DNA of 56,927 bases from a virus. Below are positions 21,743-30,717 of the stretch, one piece after another. The notes beneath the pieces were generated by a model, which ran no database searches, was not told the DNA's origin, and saw nothing but the letters and a program-made list of their open reading frames with translations. The position numbers and the translations under genes were made by a program. Location of the stretch: the IMG/VR virus record IMGVR_UViG_3300037247_001878, positions 1 through 56,927 of that record, one strand, 5' to 3'. The stretch's first letter is position 1. The number at the start of each line of letters is the position of its first letter.

Positions 21743-22125
21743 CTGAGCAGACTCGCGTGCAGCTGGAAATGGCCGTGAGGTCCCGGCCAGATATCGCCGC
21801 CCTCGGTCACCTCGAGCTCGTAGTAGATCCGCCCGGGCGTCAGGTCCTTGGTGTCGTCCTTGACGAGCGCAACCCGGATCACGTTGTCGACCCCCTCGCC
21901 GCCGGTGACGACTGTGATGCCAGCGGCGAGGGTCTTCTCGAAGTGGGGCGCCGCATCGGTGACCGCATCGGCCAGGCCGAAGCGGATCGCGGTGGCCGAG
22001 CTCAAGTCCACCGGCTTGGTCAGGTCCGGCTGGCCCGGGTCGAGCGGATCCTCGTCGTAGATCGGGAAGTCCAAGGGCCGCGCCTTGCCGGCGTGGAAGT
22101 CGATCCTCGTGACGTTATGCGACAT
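21739..22125 (-). CDS. Neck-region protein
   Basis: 128 residues, beta-rich, opening MSHNVTRIDFHAGKARPLDF and containing a long extended middle (TAIRFGLADAV; RVALVKDDTKDLTPGRIYYE). Similar short Ig- or baseplate-upper-like proteins appear beside connectors in phages. It overlaps the repeat-protein gene by 11 bases. Precise role unknown. Confidence 0.6.
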   Translation of the reverse strand: MSHNVTRIDFHAGKARPLDFPIYDEDPLDPGQPDLTKPVDLSSATAIRFGLADAVTDAAPHFEKTLAAGITVVTGGEGVDNVIRVALVKDDTKDLTPGRIYYELEVTEGGDIWPGPHGHFQLHASLLR

Positions 22126-23773
22126 CGCGTATCCCCTTGATCGTGATCGGCGCCGGCCGGATGCCGTCCCGCGGCCCCGGGCGTAGGCCGGCCACGGTAG
22201 CCACCAGCGGCCGGATGCCGGGGATGACGATCGGCGGGCCGACGAAGCCCCGCGTGAAGACCAGCACCGCGGTCGGTGCCGCCGCCACCGACAACCCGCC
22301 GGCGACCCGGGCGTGGCGGGTGAAATCCATCACCGCGGCCGCCGGCAGGATCCGGGCCGTGGCCACGCCAATGATCACGGGGTGGCGCGAGACCTCGAGC
22401 ACCGCCGCCGGGCTGGCCGCGATGGTCACCGCACCGGCCAGCGCCGGGTGCTGCCGGAAGTCCAGCGCCGCCGCCGGGGCGGCCGTGACCGTCACGGCGC
22501 CGACAACCCCGGCGTGGCGGGTAAAGTCCAATGCTGCGGCCGGGCTCGCCGCAATCACGATTGCGCCGGCAACCCCGGCGTGACGGGTGAAGTCGAGCGT
22601 TGCCGCCGGGCTGGCCGCGATGGCCGTCGCCCCGGCCAGCGCCGGGTGCTGCTGGAAATTCAGCGCCGCAGCCGGACTGGCCGTGACGGTCGCGACGCCC
22701 ACCAGCGCGGCGTGACGGGTGAAGTCCAGCGCCGCCGCCGGGCTGGCCGCGATCGCCACCGTGCCCGCGAGGCCAGGATGCTGCGTGACGTCCAGCGCCG
22801 CCGCCGGGCTGGCCGTAACGGTCGCGGCGCCCGACAGCGCCGGATGCTGTTGGAAGTCCAGGCTCGCGGCCGCGCTGGCCGTGATGGTTTCGGCACCGGC
22901 CAGCGCCGGATGCTGCGTGAAGTCGAGCGCCGCCGCGATCGACTCGACGATCGTCAGCGCGCCGGTGATCGCGTGGCTCGCCGCAGCCGCCGCGGCGTTC
23001 CACTTCAGCGTCCAGGTCCTGACGATGCGCTTGGCGTAGGCCAGCGTCGCCGCGGCCGAGGCCGCGATCGTCACCGAACCCACCAGCGCCGGGTGCTGCT
23101 GGAAGTCCAGCGCGGCAGCCGCGGACACGGTGATGGTCTGCGCACCCGCGAGGTCCGGATGCTGTGTGAAATCCAGGGTCGCCGCCGGGCTCGCCGTGAC
23201 GGTCTCGGCGCCCGTCAGCGCCGGGTGCTGCTGGAAGTCCAGCGTCGCCGCGGCCGACTCGGTGACCGTGACCGCGCCGGTGATCGCGTGGCTCGCGCCG
23301 CCGGTGTAATCGACGTTCCACTCGACGTGGCCGATGCGGACGCTGTTTCGGGCGTCCGGCGCGCCGCCCGACTTGGTCCCGATCACCTTGCATTGAACCA
23401 GCGACCCGTCCGCCGTCGCCAGCTCGTTTGCGTTCCAGGTGAAGCTCAGAACCGCATAGGTGCTGACATTCGTGTTTGAACCTGCCCGGACGAGAGTGCC
23501 GTTCTCCCACAGCTCGATGCGCGCGGTCGGCGTGCCGGTCTGGCCGCTGTCGAATTCCTCGACGCCGGCGCGGAACGCCTGCAAGTCCGCCCCGACGGTC
23601 GGGTCACCCGACGGGGTCGGGAAATCGGCGCCCCATTCCGTGTTGACGTTGTCTCCCGTGGCATCGATCGTGACCGAACTAACGTCGGGATCTTCGTCGT
23701 GGTCGAGTTCGGAGTTGGCGACCAGGCCAACATCGCTCAGCTCCCCGTCCGGCCGCAGGGTCTCGCTGGCCAT
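22115..23773 (-). CDS. Repeat protein with about fifteen 22-residue repeats
   Basis: 552 residues. Residues about 1-155 are a beta-rich domain. From about 157 to 500 there are about fifteen tandem 22-residue units of the form A-G-A-x-T-V-x-A-S-P-A-A-A-L-D-F-x-Q/R-H-P-A-L. The fourth unit runs into an odd linker (LAYAKRIVRTWTLKWNA). The regular pattern of short strands suggests a solenoid or fibre rather than a globular enzyme. It lies in the head-tail region, beside the LamG-like protein and the glycan cassette, and could be a capsid or neck fibre. Family not recognised. Confidence 0.7.
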   Translation of the reverse strand: MASETLRPDGELSDVGLVANSELDHDEDPDVSSVTIDATGDNVNTEWGADFPTPSGDPTVGADLQAFRAGVEEFDSGQTGTPTARIELWENGTLVRAGSNTNVSTYAVLSFTWNANELATADGSLVQCKVIGTKSGGAPDARNSVRIGHVEWNVDYTGGASHAITGAVTVTESAAATLDFQQHPALTGAETVTASPAATLDFTQHPDLAGAQTITVSAAAALDFQQHPALVGSVTIAASAAATLAYAKRIVRTWTLKWNAAAAAASHAITGALTIVESIAAALDFTQHPALAGAETITASAAASLDFQQHPALSGAATVTASPAAALDVTQHPGLAGTVAIAASPAAALDFTRHAALVGVATVTASPAAALNFQQHPALAGATAIAASPAATLDFTRHAGVAGAIVIAASPAAALDFTRHAGVVGAVTVTAAPAAALDFRQHPALAGAVTIAASPAAVLEVSRHPVIIGVATARILPAAAVMDFTRHARVAGGLSVAAAPTAVLVFTRGFVGPPIVIPGIRPLVATVAGLRPGPRDGIRPAPITIKGIRDVA

Positions 23774-23785
23774 GGGAGGCGCCCC

Positions 23786-24973
23786 CTAGTTTGGATCGTT
23801 GCCGGAGATCCGCAACACGCCCGAGTCCGGCGTCGCGGCCCCGGCGCCGGCGCCGACGATGCGCTTGATCCAGATCGGATAGAAGTCGCCGGCCGCCAGC
23901 GTGCCGAGGTTGAGCGCTGTCGTCCCGAAGCTCGGTCCACTGGGCGCCGTGTCTTCGTCGGCTACCTCGGTCTCTGTGCCATTCTTGCCGGCCGCGCCGA
24001 GCGCGATCTCGAAGTTGCTCTGGGCCGGGTCGGTATCGATCTCGACCTTGACGTTCGGAGCCGAAAGCGAGCCGTGGGTGTTCTTCACATAGCCGCAGCG
24101 AAATTCGGTATCGCCCGCGCCGGCGTCGTCGCTCGATACGTCGTCCCAGAGATTGTTGAGCGCGTCGTCGGTCAGCGCCGCGCCAATCGCCCCGCCGATG
24201 TCGCTGGCGCCGGAGTGGTGGAGCGCGAGGTTGGCCGAGGTGAAGACGACGCTGAGGCCAACCACCGGAGTCTCGTCCGCCATGCTGATCGGGCCGAAGA
24301 AGTCGCGAGCAATTTGAGAACACTCCGTAGGAATCAACGCCCGGCTGTGGACAATAAATACCGGCACCGTTCCGTCCGTCTCATTGCCGGTGGTGTCAAT
24401 GCCGCCGACGGACCCAACATCGTCGTCAATAGTGTGACTTGTGGCCGTAGGTCCACCAGCTAAAAGACCATCTACATAAAATCGTATATTCGTGCCATCA
24501 AATGTAGAGGTCAGGACTATTCTAGTGCCGACAACCAAAGGGTTCGGTATGTCTATGGGGGTGCCACCCCAAATAGCAAGCCTGAGATCGGCGGCGTTTT
24601 TATGAACAATTGCCCCCTTGCTGGTGCTTTGGTTCCCCCAAAACCATATGTTGGGAAGGAACGTATCAATGGCGCGCGGTGTTAAAACAATGGTAACCGA
24701 GAAAGGCGCATTCGTGCCTATTGGAAAACCTGAGATTGAGAGTTTATCCCCTGCCCCACCGGGGAAATCTATAACCGTGCCTTCGGCCCCGTCACCCCAA
24801 GAAACACTCCCATTTAAAGTGCCAACAATCCCTCCGACCAAATCTTTAGGCGACCCAGCCCGCTCCCAAAACGGAAACGCCATAAGTAAGTCGGGATCGC
24901 TCCAAAACCACCGCCACTCCGGCGCGACCTCGCGCGGGTTCACGTCCCAGGGCAGCGGCTTCTGCAGGAACAT
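23786..24973 (-). CDS. Concanavalin/LamG-like structural protein
   Basis: 395 residues. Residues about 45-230 read as a LamG-type jelly roll (VGTLNGSVSWGDG; FSVTIVLTPRAI; GTRIVLTSTFDGTNIRFYVDG), which usually binds sugars. The C-terminal part (about 240-395) is a second beta domain with LALHHSGASDIGG and a TDPAQSN motif. The stretch 24300-24850 is more A+T-rich than its surroundings, a sign of domain exchange. Carbohydrate binding on the virion surface is plausible and fits the adjoining glycan genes. Confidence 0.7.
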   Translation of the reverse strand: MFLQKPLPWDVNPREVAPEWRWFWSDPDLLMAFPFWERAGSPKDLVGGIVGTLNGSVSWGDGAEGTVIDFPGGAGDKLSISGFPIGTNAPFSVTIVLTPRAIDTFLPNIWFWGNQSTSKGAIVHKNAADLRLAIWGGTPIDIPNPLVVGTRIVLTSTFDGTNIRFYVDGLLAGGPTATSHTIDDDVGSVGGIDTTGNETDGTVPVFIVHSRALIPTECSQIARDFFGPISMADETPVVGLSVVFTSANLALHHSGASDIGGAIGAALTDDALNNLWDDVSSDDAGAGDTEFRCGYVKNTHGSLSAPNVKVEIDTDPAQSNFEIALGAAGKNGTETEVADEDTAPSGPSFGTTALNLGTLAAGDFYPIWIKRIVGAGAGAATPDSGVLRISGNDPN

Positions 24974-24997
24974 GGTCCCGATCCCGCCGCCCGCGCC

Positions 24998-25585
24998 CTA
25001 GACGCTGGTCAGTTCGTGGGCGAAGGCCTCGGCGTCGACCGCCTGGCCGGTGTTGCCGTAGAAGAAAAAGTTCACGAACATCACCGCCGCGCCCAGGCCC
25101 CAGGAAATCGGCGCCTCGTCCAGGTTGCCGGTCCCGGCGGTCATGAACGGGCGCCACTTGAAGTCGGCCTCGACGCTGGCGTTGGCCAAGCCGACCAGGA
25201 TGCTCAAACCGGCGGTCGGGCCGGTGGTGCCGTTCTGCACCCGCCCGGTGATGATGACGCCCAGCGCGGTCGAGAGGTCGAGCTCCGTGCCCAGCTTGCC
25301 GAACCAGCACTTGATGGTGCCACTCGCGCTCGCGCCCGGGTCTTGCTTGAGCGTGTAGTCGAAAACGCTGCCCGAGGCGTTGGAGATCGTGAAGACGCCG
25401 TTATATTCCGATTCCGCCGCCCCAAAGATGTAGACCACATCGCCGTTGGATTTCCCGTGGGCCGCGCTTGTGGTCGCGGTCGCGGTCACGCCCGAGCGGG
25501 TGATCGAGGTGACGGTCTTCTCTGTCTCGGCAGCCAAGTTGGTGGCGACGCCCAGGATGGTGCGCGCGGTCTTTGATACGGCCAT
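24998..25585 (-). CDS. Virion structural protein
   Basis: 195 residues, Thr/Ala-rich, beta pattern with an Ig-like first half (VTSITRSGVTATATTSAAHG; VVYIFGAAESEYNGVF) and a hydrophobic C-terminal half (WGLGAAVMFVNFFFYGN). Family not recognised. It belongs to the compact block between the glycan genes and the repeat protein. Confidence 0.6.
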   Translation of the reverse strand: MAVSKTARTILGVATNLAAETEKTVTSITRSGVTATATTSAAHGKSNGDVVYIFGAAESEYNGVFTISNASGSVFDYTLKQDPGASASGTIKCWFGKLGTELDLSTALGVIITGRVQNGTTGPTAGLSILVGLANASVEADFKWRPFMTAGTGNLDEAPISWGLGAAVMFVNFFFYGNTGQAVDAEAFAHELTSV

Positions 25586-25588
25586 GGC

Positions 25589-25930
25589 TCAGCTCCAGAT
25601 CGCTCCGTCCCAGCTGGCATGAAGGTTGCTGTAACGGGCCTTGTAGTCCGCCAGCGCCTCGGTCTGGAGCTCGGTCCAGGCCGCTTCCAGCCGCGCCTTC
25701 ATCTCAGCCACCGTGAAGCCGTGGATGGAATAACCACGGACCAGTTCAAACAGCGTCCCGGCCTGGAGGTCGGTGACTTCCTGGGCGCTGAGTTTGCTTG
25801 CCGCGCCGCCGGCCGGCTGGCGCGTCGCGTCGACGGCCGAGGCCTCCTGATCCGGCCCGGACACCGGATAGTAGAAGGCAACGCTGACCTGGGTCGCGGA
25901 ACGGCCGACGATCTCGATGCGGGTTGCCAT
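25589..25930 (-). CDS. Hypothetical virion-module protein
   Basis: 113 residues. A beta-rich first part (IEIVGRSATQVSVAFYYPV) and a helical second part (AEMKARLEAAWTELQTEALA) that resembles short phage proteins with a C-terminal helical hairpin. The stop is four bases from the next start. No function assigned. Confidence 0.6.
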   Translation of the reverse strand: MATRIEIVGRSATQVSVAFYYPVSGPDQEASAVDATRQPAGGAASKLSAQEVTDLQAGTLFELVRGYSIHGFTVAEMKARLEAAWTELQTEALADYKARYSNLHASWDGAIWS

Positions 25931-25982
25931 GCGTTCCTCCTAGTTCAACCTCACGCCCGGCCTCACGCCGGCCCGCCAGGAC

Positions 25983-26468
25983 CTACGCGAAGGTGATGTT
26001 CGGGGTGATGTCGTAGGTGTCGTTCTCAGCGAAGGTGTAGGGGCCGTTGGAGTCCACTTCGATGGCGACGATGCGCGGCGTGGTGCCCTTGCTGACGATG
26101 GCGTAGCCCTGCACCGAGCCGGTCCAGCCGCCCGCGCCGGCGGTGAAGGTCTGCTGAGCGAAGGAGCGCGTGTCGCCCGAGCCGGTCCACGAGGCGTCGG
26201 TCAGGTTCTTGCGCGCGTAGCCGGTGCCGGTGGGCTCGGTGAGCGTCGCCTCGGTGATGGTCTCGCCCGGCGCCACGTTGGTGAACAGCAGCAGCTCCAG
26301 GTCGGTGCCCCGGTCGGTGGTGATGTTCTTGATCGCCTGATCGACCATCATGGACTCGCCCTCGTCGGGCAGAAAGCCGGCCATGGCCAGGATCTGGCCG
26401 GCGAGCGCGCGCAGGCGCTCGAGCGGCGCGGCCAGGTCGAACTCGAAGGTCGCGGCGGCGGCGTTCAT
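25983..26468 (-). CDS. Hypothetical virion protein
   Basis: 161 residues with a short helical N terminus (LAAPLERLRALAGQILAMAG) and a beta-rich remainder (DLELLLFTNVAPGETITEAT; GSVQGYAIVSKGTTPRIVA), a pattern seen in small phage fibre-associated proteins. It overlaps its upstream neighbour by four bases. Role unknown. Confidence 0.6.
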   Translation of the reverse strand: MNAAAATFEFDLAAPLERLRALAGQILAMAGFLPDEGESMMVDQAIKNITTDRGTDLELLLFTNVAPGETITEATLTEPTGTGYARKNLTDASWTGSGDTRSFAQQTFTAGAGGWTGSVQGYAIVSKGTTPRIVAIEVDSNGPYTFAENDTYDITPNITFA

Positions 26469-26683
26469 GCTCGGACCTCCCGCGGCAGATCCTCGACGGC
26501 GACCGTCTTGCCGAGAAACGTGCCGGACAGATGGACGCGCAGGCCGCGCTTTTCCATCATGCGCTTGTAGGATTCCGGGTCGTCGCCCGGGCCGGTCTCG
26601 CCGCGGTGGTTGAGGACGCCGAGCGGCTTGCGCCGGCCGTCCGCCAGTTCGACGTCGCGTTCGAGATAGACGTGCATGGTCAT
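26465..26683 (-). CDS. Small hypothetical protein
   Basis: 72 residues (MTMHVYLERDVELADGRRKP at the start), mixed charge, with one Gly/Pro-rich loop. An AGCAGGAGG-type ribosome site lies a few bases before the ATG. It joins the glycan cassette to the virion genes. A 22-codon frame (26748-26680) just upstream overlaps its start as ATGA and may be a translational coupler. Confidence 0.55.
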   Translation of the reverse strand: MTMHVYLERDVELADGRRKPLGVLNHRGETGPGDDPESYKRMMEKRGLRVHLSGTFLGKTVAVEDLPREVRA

Positions 26684-26768
26684 GGTCCTCCTGCTGTCAA
26701 GGTGTCGCGCAGCGCCCGCTCGACCTCGGCCGGCGCGATCGCCGCCATGGCCGCCGCGCCGGCGCGCG

Positions 26769-27524
26769 CTATTTCCAGTATTTGCCGACCCAGGGGTGCT
26801 GGGCCCGGGTCGCGGCGTGCCAGGGCTTGCCGCGGCCGTTGAAGTGCACCACCCGGGCGTCGGCCGGCGGCGCCAGGGTGCGTTTTTGCCGGTCGTCCCG
26901 GGTCATGTCGCGGATCGAGTAGATGCCGCAGCCCTTGGGCCAGACCGGCGCCGTCCCGGCCAGGCAGTAGCTGATCCAGGCCTGGTCGGAGCCGCGATAA
27001 TTCGCCTTGCGCGCCTCCAGGATCGATTTGGTGCCCTCGAAGCGGTCCCAGACTTGCGTGACTTCGCCGGCGCGCAGCAGGTACTGGCCACCCGCCAAGC
27101 GGATCTCCTGGCTGGGCTTGGGCCAGGCCTGGCCCGGGCGCCAGCCGATAAACGGCACATCGACGTCGAGCAGCGGCGCCCAGTCGCCGGTGACCGCGAT
27201 ATCGAGGTCGACCACCATGAGCCGCGGGCCGAGCGCGGCGGCCTCGCGGCTGAACATCCACAGGCGACGGTAGGATGACGGGAAGCCTTTCTTCTCCGGG
27301 GTCTCCAGGCGCGCCAGCGCGCGCGCCGCCGGCGGGGTCTCGATCACCTCGGCGGCGCCCCAGTCGCCCCGGATATCGTCGGCGATCGCGATCAGCCGGT
27401 AGGGCACGGTCATGTGCCGCGCCAGCATGCGCCCGAGCACGGCCACGTGCTCGGGCGCGTAGTCGCGGCCGCCGTCCCACACCCAGGTGACGATCGAGAC
27501 CGTCACGGGCTCATTCCCAACCAC
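26769..27524 (-). CDS. Glycosyltransferase (GT-A-like)
   Basis: 251 residues. An N-terminal strand SIVTWVWDGG is followed by a nucleotide-sugar-type fold; LMVVDLDIAVTGDW holds the DxD metal motif (VDLDI), and GSDQAWISYCLAG is the usual second acidic region. The family resembles phage and bacterial proteins annotated as glycosyltransferases of the GT8/GT-A type. It is last in the six-gene cassette and overlaps the GT-D gene. Donor and acceptor are unknown. Confidence 0.7.
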   Translation of the reverse strand: MVGNEPVTVSIVTWVWDGGRDYAPEHVAVLGRMLARHMTVPYRLIAIADDIRGDWGAAEVIETPPAARALARLETPEKKGFPSSYRRLWMFSREAAALGPRLMVVDLDIAVTGDWAPLLDVDVPFIGWRPGQAWPKPSQEIRLAGGQYLLRAGEVTQVWDRFEGTKSILEARKANYRGSDQAWISYCLAGTAPVWPKGCGIYSIRDMTRDDRQKRTLAPPADARVVHFNGRGKPWHAATRAQHPWVGKYWK

Positions 27525-28230
27525 CGGCCCTCGGCTTCATTGAAAGCAACGACGCCGTGGCCCGCGACCAACCTTCGCGTCCGACCTTGAGCAGCATGCC
27601 GGCGCCCCGGCCCAGGTCGACCGCCTGCAGCCCGGCGCGCGCAAGCCGGTCGGCGAGCACCGTGGCCGCCGGCCCGGCGCAGATCACCGCGAGCGTCGTC
27701 CCCGCCGCGAGGCAGGTCGCCTCGATCGCCGCCAGCGCGCCGTAGGCCTCCATCTTCGGACAGGGTACCCAGGTCACATGGGCAGCATCCTTAGCCAGCA
27801 GCTTGCGCAGGCCGTGGTCCTCGGCGCAGACGGCCGCGACCCGGCGCCCGGCCCACAGGCCCCGGAACGCCGCGAAATAGTCCGGGCGCAGAATCCAGGG
27901 CGCGCAATCGGAGCGGCCGACGAAGGCCGAGCCGTAGACCCGCGCCGGATCGAACAGGGGGGCGAAGCGCGCCTTGGAGCGCGACCAGTTGCCATACTTC
28001 GGGCTCTTCGGGTCCATGGTCGGGATCGCCGGCAGGCAGCCCGGCGCCGGGTCATGGAGAATGCGCCGCAAATCCTTGGCGAGCGCCGGATTTGGTGCAT
28101 GGGTGCTGTTGCCCTTGCCTTGCGCGATCGCCAGCTCGCCGTCGCCCAGGCGCGCCAGTGAGGCGCCGGCGCACATTCGGTCCAGGGTTTCGTCCTCGGT
28201 CAGGCAGCGCGGCCAGGCCGGCGCGCTCAT
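27511..28230 (-). CDS. GT-D fold glycosyltransferase (DUF1792-like)
   Basis: 239 residues. The opening ASLARLGDGELAIAQGKGNS fits the GT-D/DUF1792 signature (R-x-G-D-G-E near the N terminus), followed by VYGSAFVGRSDCAPWI and a Rossmann-like C-terminal half. GT-D enzymes extend protein-linked glycans in bacterial adhesins. The gene overlaps both neighbours, indicating one operon. Confidence 0.7.
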   Translation of the reverse strand: MSAPAWPRCLTEDETLDRMCAGASLARLGDGELAIAQGKGNSTHAPNPALAKDLRRILHDPAPGCLPAIPTMDPKSPKYGNWSRSKARFAPLFDPARVYGSAFVGRSDCAPWILRPDYFAAFRGLWAGRRVAAVCAEDHGLRKLLAKDAAHVTWVPCPKMEAYGALAAIEATCLAAGTTLAVICAGPAATVLADRLARAGLQAVDLGRGAGMLLKVGREGWSRATASLLSMKPRAGGWE

Positions 28231-29309
28231 GCCGCGTCTCGCAGCGCATCGAGCTCGGACTCCGGCACCAGGCGGGCGAGCAGCTTGAGCGTCCCGCCGG
28301 TCCGGCGTACCGCTGCGGCGCGGCCGAGACGGGTCAGTTCCCGGGACAGCGCAGGACGATCGACCGGGCGCAGGCTACCGACCCGGATACCGGCATGCCC
28401 CGAGGGTCGGTCCTGCTCCCAGGCGTGGAAGATCTCCTCGTCGAGCTTTTCCCCGGGCCTCAATCCGGTGAAGCGGATTTCGATATCATCGCGCCCGGCT
28501 TGGACGATCATGCGGCGCGCCAAATCCTGAATACGCAGCGGCTCGCCCATGTCGAGCGCGAAGACCGAGTCCAGCGGCGCGAACAGCGCGCCGGTCCGGA
28601 GCACCAGCGCCACCGCCTCGGCCGTGGTCATGAAGTAGCGCCGCACCTCCGGGTGGGTCACGGTGACCGGACCGCCGGCCGCGATCTGGCGCGCGAACAG
28701 CGGCACCACCGAGCCGGCCGAGCCGAGCACGTTGCCGAAACGCACGATGTTGAAGCGGGTCGGGAAGCCGCGCGCCGGCGAGGCCTGGCAGACCATTTCC
28801 GCCACCCGCTTGCTCGCGCCCATGACGGAGATCGGGTTGACCGCCTTGTCGGTCGAAATCAGCAGCATGGTCACCACGCCCGTCGCCAGACAGGCCCGTG
28901 CCAGGTCGCGCGTGCCAAAGACGTTGGTCAGCACCGCCGCCTCCGGATTGGCCTCGGACATCGGCACGTGCTTGATGCCGGCGGCGTGGAACACGAGTTC
29001 GGGGCGGTGCCGGTCGAGAATCTGCGCCAGGCCGCCGCCACAGACGTCGGCGAGCACGGCGGCGCGCGGCACGGTTGGGAAGGCCTCGCCGATCTCGGCG
29101 TCGATCGCATAGAGCGCGGCCTCGCTGTGGTTGAGCAGCACCACGCAAGCCGCCCCGGCGGCGGCGACCTGCCGCGCCAGCTCCGAGCCGATGGTGCCGC
29201 CGGCGCCGGTCACCAGCACGCGGGCGCCCGCGACCATCGCGCGCAGGGCTTCGGGATCGGAGCGCCGCTCCGGCCGGCCCAGCAGGGCCGTGGAATCGAA
29301 CGCGGTCAT
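28227..29309 (-). CDS. CapD/PseB-type NAD-dependent sugar 4,6-dehydratase
   Basis: 360 residues, short-chain dehydrogenase fold. GAGGTIG (35-41) binds NAD; LISTDKAVNP (151-159) is the CapD/PseB catalytic region with Lys155; VRFGNVLGS and a C-terminal substrate part (GLRPGEKLDEEIF) complete the family pattern. Enzymes of this group make 4-keto-6-deoxy-HexNAc from UDP-GlcNAc, the first step to deoxy amino sugars. Its presence indicates that the phage supplies its own modified sugar donor. The length is shorter than membrane-anchored CapD, so it is the soluble type. Confidence 0.88.
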   Translation of the reverse strand: MTAFDSTALLGRPERRSDPEALRAMVAGARVLVTGAGGTIGSELARQVAAAGAACVVLLNHSEAALYAIDAEIGEAFPTVPRAAVLADVCGGGLAQILDRHRPELVFHAAGIKHVPMSEANPEAAVLTNVFGTRDLARACLATGVVTMLLISTDKAVNPISVMGASKRVAEMVCQASPARGFPTRFNIVRFGNVLGSAGSVVPLFARQIAAGGPVTVTHPEVRRYFMTTAEAVALVLRTGALFAPLDSVFALDMGEPLRIQDLARRMIVQAGRDDIEIRFTGLRPGEKLDEEIFHAWEQDRPSGHAGIRVGSLRPVDRPALSRELTRLGRAAAVRRTGGTLKLLARLVPESELDALRDAA

Positions 29310-30040
29310 CGGACCTGGTGCCAGGGGAAACGCAGGTGATCGGTGGGCAAAAGATCGCCCTGGCTGCGCTTGTGCGCGCGCAGGTCCTCGTAGGGTTTGC
29401 GGTCGCGGCTGAGCGTCAGGTCCGAGGCATCGGCGATGCTGTGCCGCGTGTGGACCCAGAGCGGCGCGTCCTCGAGCAGCTCGCAGGGCGCCACCGCCGC
29501 GAGGGCGGCCAGGAACGGCGCCGAGCCGCCCAGGTGCCCCGAATAGTCCTCGTCGTAACCGCCCATCCGCCAGTAGAGCGCGCGGGTGCACAGGTAGGAA
29601 TCCACGTGCGGCTTGACCGGCCCGAAGACTGCATCGTCCGGAATCGCGTCCTTGCGCCGGGTCGCGTCCGCGCGCCCGGCCCGGAAGCGCGCGAAGCGGT
29701 ACCAGCAGGCCGGGTCGGCCGTGAAATGCTCGGCCAGCCAGATCGCCGAGGGGACCGGCAGCAGATGATCGATATCGGTCTGCAGGATCCAGTCGGTCTC
29801 GGCCACCTGGGCGCCCAGGTTGCGCGCGCCGTTGCGGTTCCAGGGGATGTCGGTCTCGATGCGGTAGAGCGCGGCGCGGCAGCCGTTCGGCAGCACTTCG
29901 TGGGCCGGCTCCGGGCTGCCGTCGTCGACCAGGATCACCCGGATCCCGGCCGGATAGCCGGCCCAGGCCACGGCCTGACGCCGCAGCATCTCCGGGTTGC
30001 GGTAATAGGGGACGATCAGCGTGAACCCGGTCACCGCCAC
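29306..30040 (-). CDS. GT2-family glycosyltransferase
   Basis: 244 residues. It starts with the GT-A fold strand (TLIVPYYRNPEML) and VDDGS (38-42); GARNLGAQVAETDWILQTDI shows the acceptor-side region, with the metal-binding TDIDH at 88-92. It overlaps the dehydratase gene by four bases and the methyltransferase by ten. Likely adds a sugar to a phage-encoded acceptor. Confidence 0.82.
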   Translation of the reverse strand: MAVTGFTLIVPYYRNPEMLRRQAVAWAGYPAGIRVILVDDGSPEPAHEVLPNGCRAALYRIETDIPWNRNGARNLGAQVAETDWILQTDIDHLLPVPSAIWLAEHFTADPACWYRFARFRAGRADATRRKDAIPDDAVFGPVKPHVDSYLCTRALYWRMGGYDEDYSGHLGGSAPFLAALAAVAPCELLEDAPLWVHTRHSIADASDLTLSRDRKPYEDLRAHKRSQGDLLPTDHLRFPWHQVR

Positions 30041-30717
30041 ACCCGCATGGTCTTCTGCCCCGCCGGCCAGACGTCGGGTAACTCTTCGGCGTGCAGTCCA
30101 ACCGCTTGCGCAGCATCCACGAAAAATTCCGGCGGGTATTGGAACTGCTTGAGGCCCGAGCGGCGCGGCTGGTCGTGGCGCTTGTAGGTGAAGGCGAATT
30201 CGCCGAATTCCCGGACGGCCAGACCGGCGAACAGGCCCTGGATCACGTCCGCCGGCAGATGGGTGAATACCGAATGCGCCCAGATGAAATCGAAGGCGCG
30301 GTGGCGCAGCCCTGCGAAACCGCCGGTGCCATGGATGAAGCGCGGAGAGCGTTCAGCCCAGCCTTCATCCTCGCCGAGTTGTCGCGCGTGGGCCAGGGCG
30401 GCGGGCGAGATGTCGATGCCCGTATAGCGCCCCGGATCGAGCCAGGGCACGGCAACGCGGGCGAAGCGCCCGGTGCCGCAGCCCAAATCCAGCAGCCGCG
30501 AGGCCGGGGTCAGCCCGCGCTTCCGGAGGAAGGCGAGCTGCAGCGGCCCGTGCTCTTCCCACTGCCCGCCGATCGCCGCCGCCGGGCCGTCGCGCCGCAC
30601 CCGCAAATCGGTGTGCGCCGCGTAAGCCTTGACGTAATCGTCGGTCGCCTGGTAGAGCGCCAACTCCTCCGGGTTCCGGCTCGCCTTGTCGGTGAAGCCG
30701 CTCAGGTTAAGGGTCAT
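30031..30717 (-). CDS. SAM-dependent methyltransferase of the glycan cassette
   Basis: 228 residues, class I methyltransferase. Motif I is LLDLGCGTGRFA (about 75-86), an acidic residue ends strand 2 (YTGIDISPAAL), and AFDFIWAHSVFTHLP is motif IV. Overlapping genes on both sides place it in sugar or protein modification rather than DNA methylation; it probably methylates a sugar or a capsular unit. Substrate unknown. Confidence 0.8.
   Translation of the reverse strand: MTLNLSGFTDKASRNPEELALYQATDDYVKAYAAHTDLRVRRDGPAAAIGGQWEEHGPLQLAFLRKRGLTPASRLLDLGCGTGRFARVAVPWLDPGRYTGIDISPAALAHARQLGEDEGWAERSPRFIHGTGGFAGLRHRAFDFIWAHSVFTHLPADVIQGLFAGLAVREFGEFAFTYKRHDQPRRSGLKQFQYPPEFFVDAAQAVGLHAEELPDVWPAGQKTMRVWR

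Noticed and set aside
22115-23773. Plus-strand frame of 388 residues (22313-23479) over the repeat protein
   Set aside because: It is the mirror of regular coding repeats; the minus-strand frame has a start, ribosome context and a sensible domain layout.
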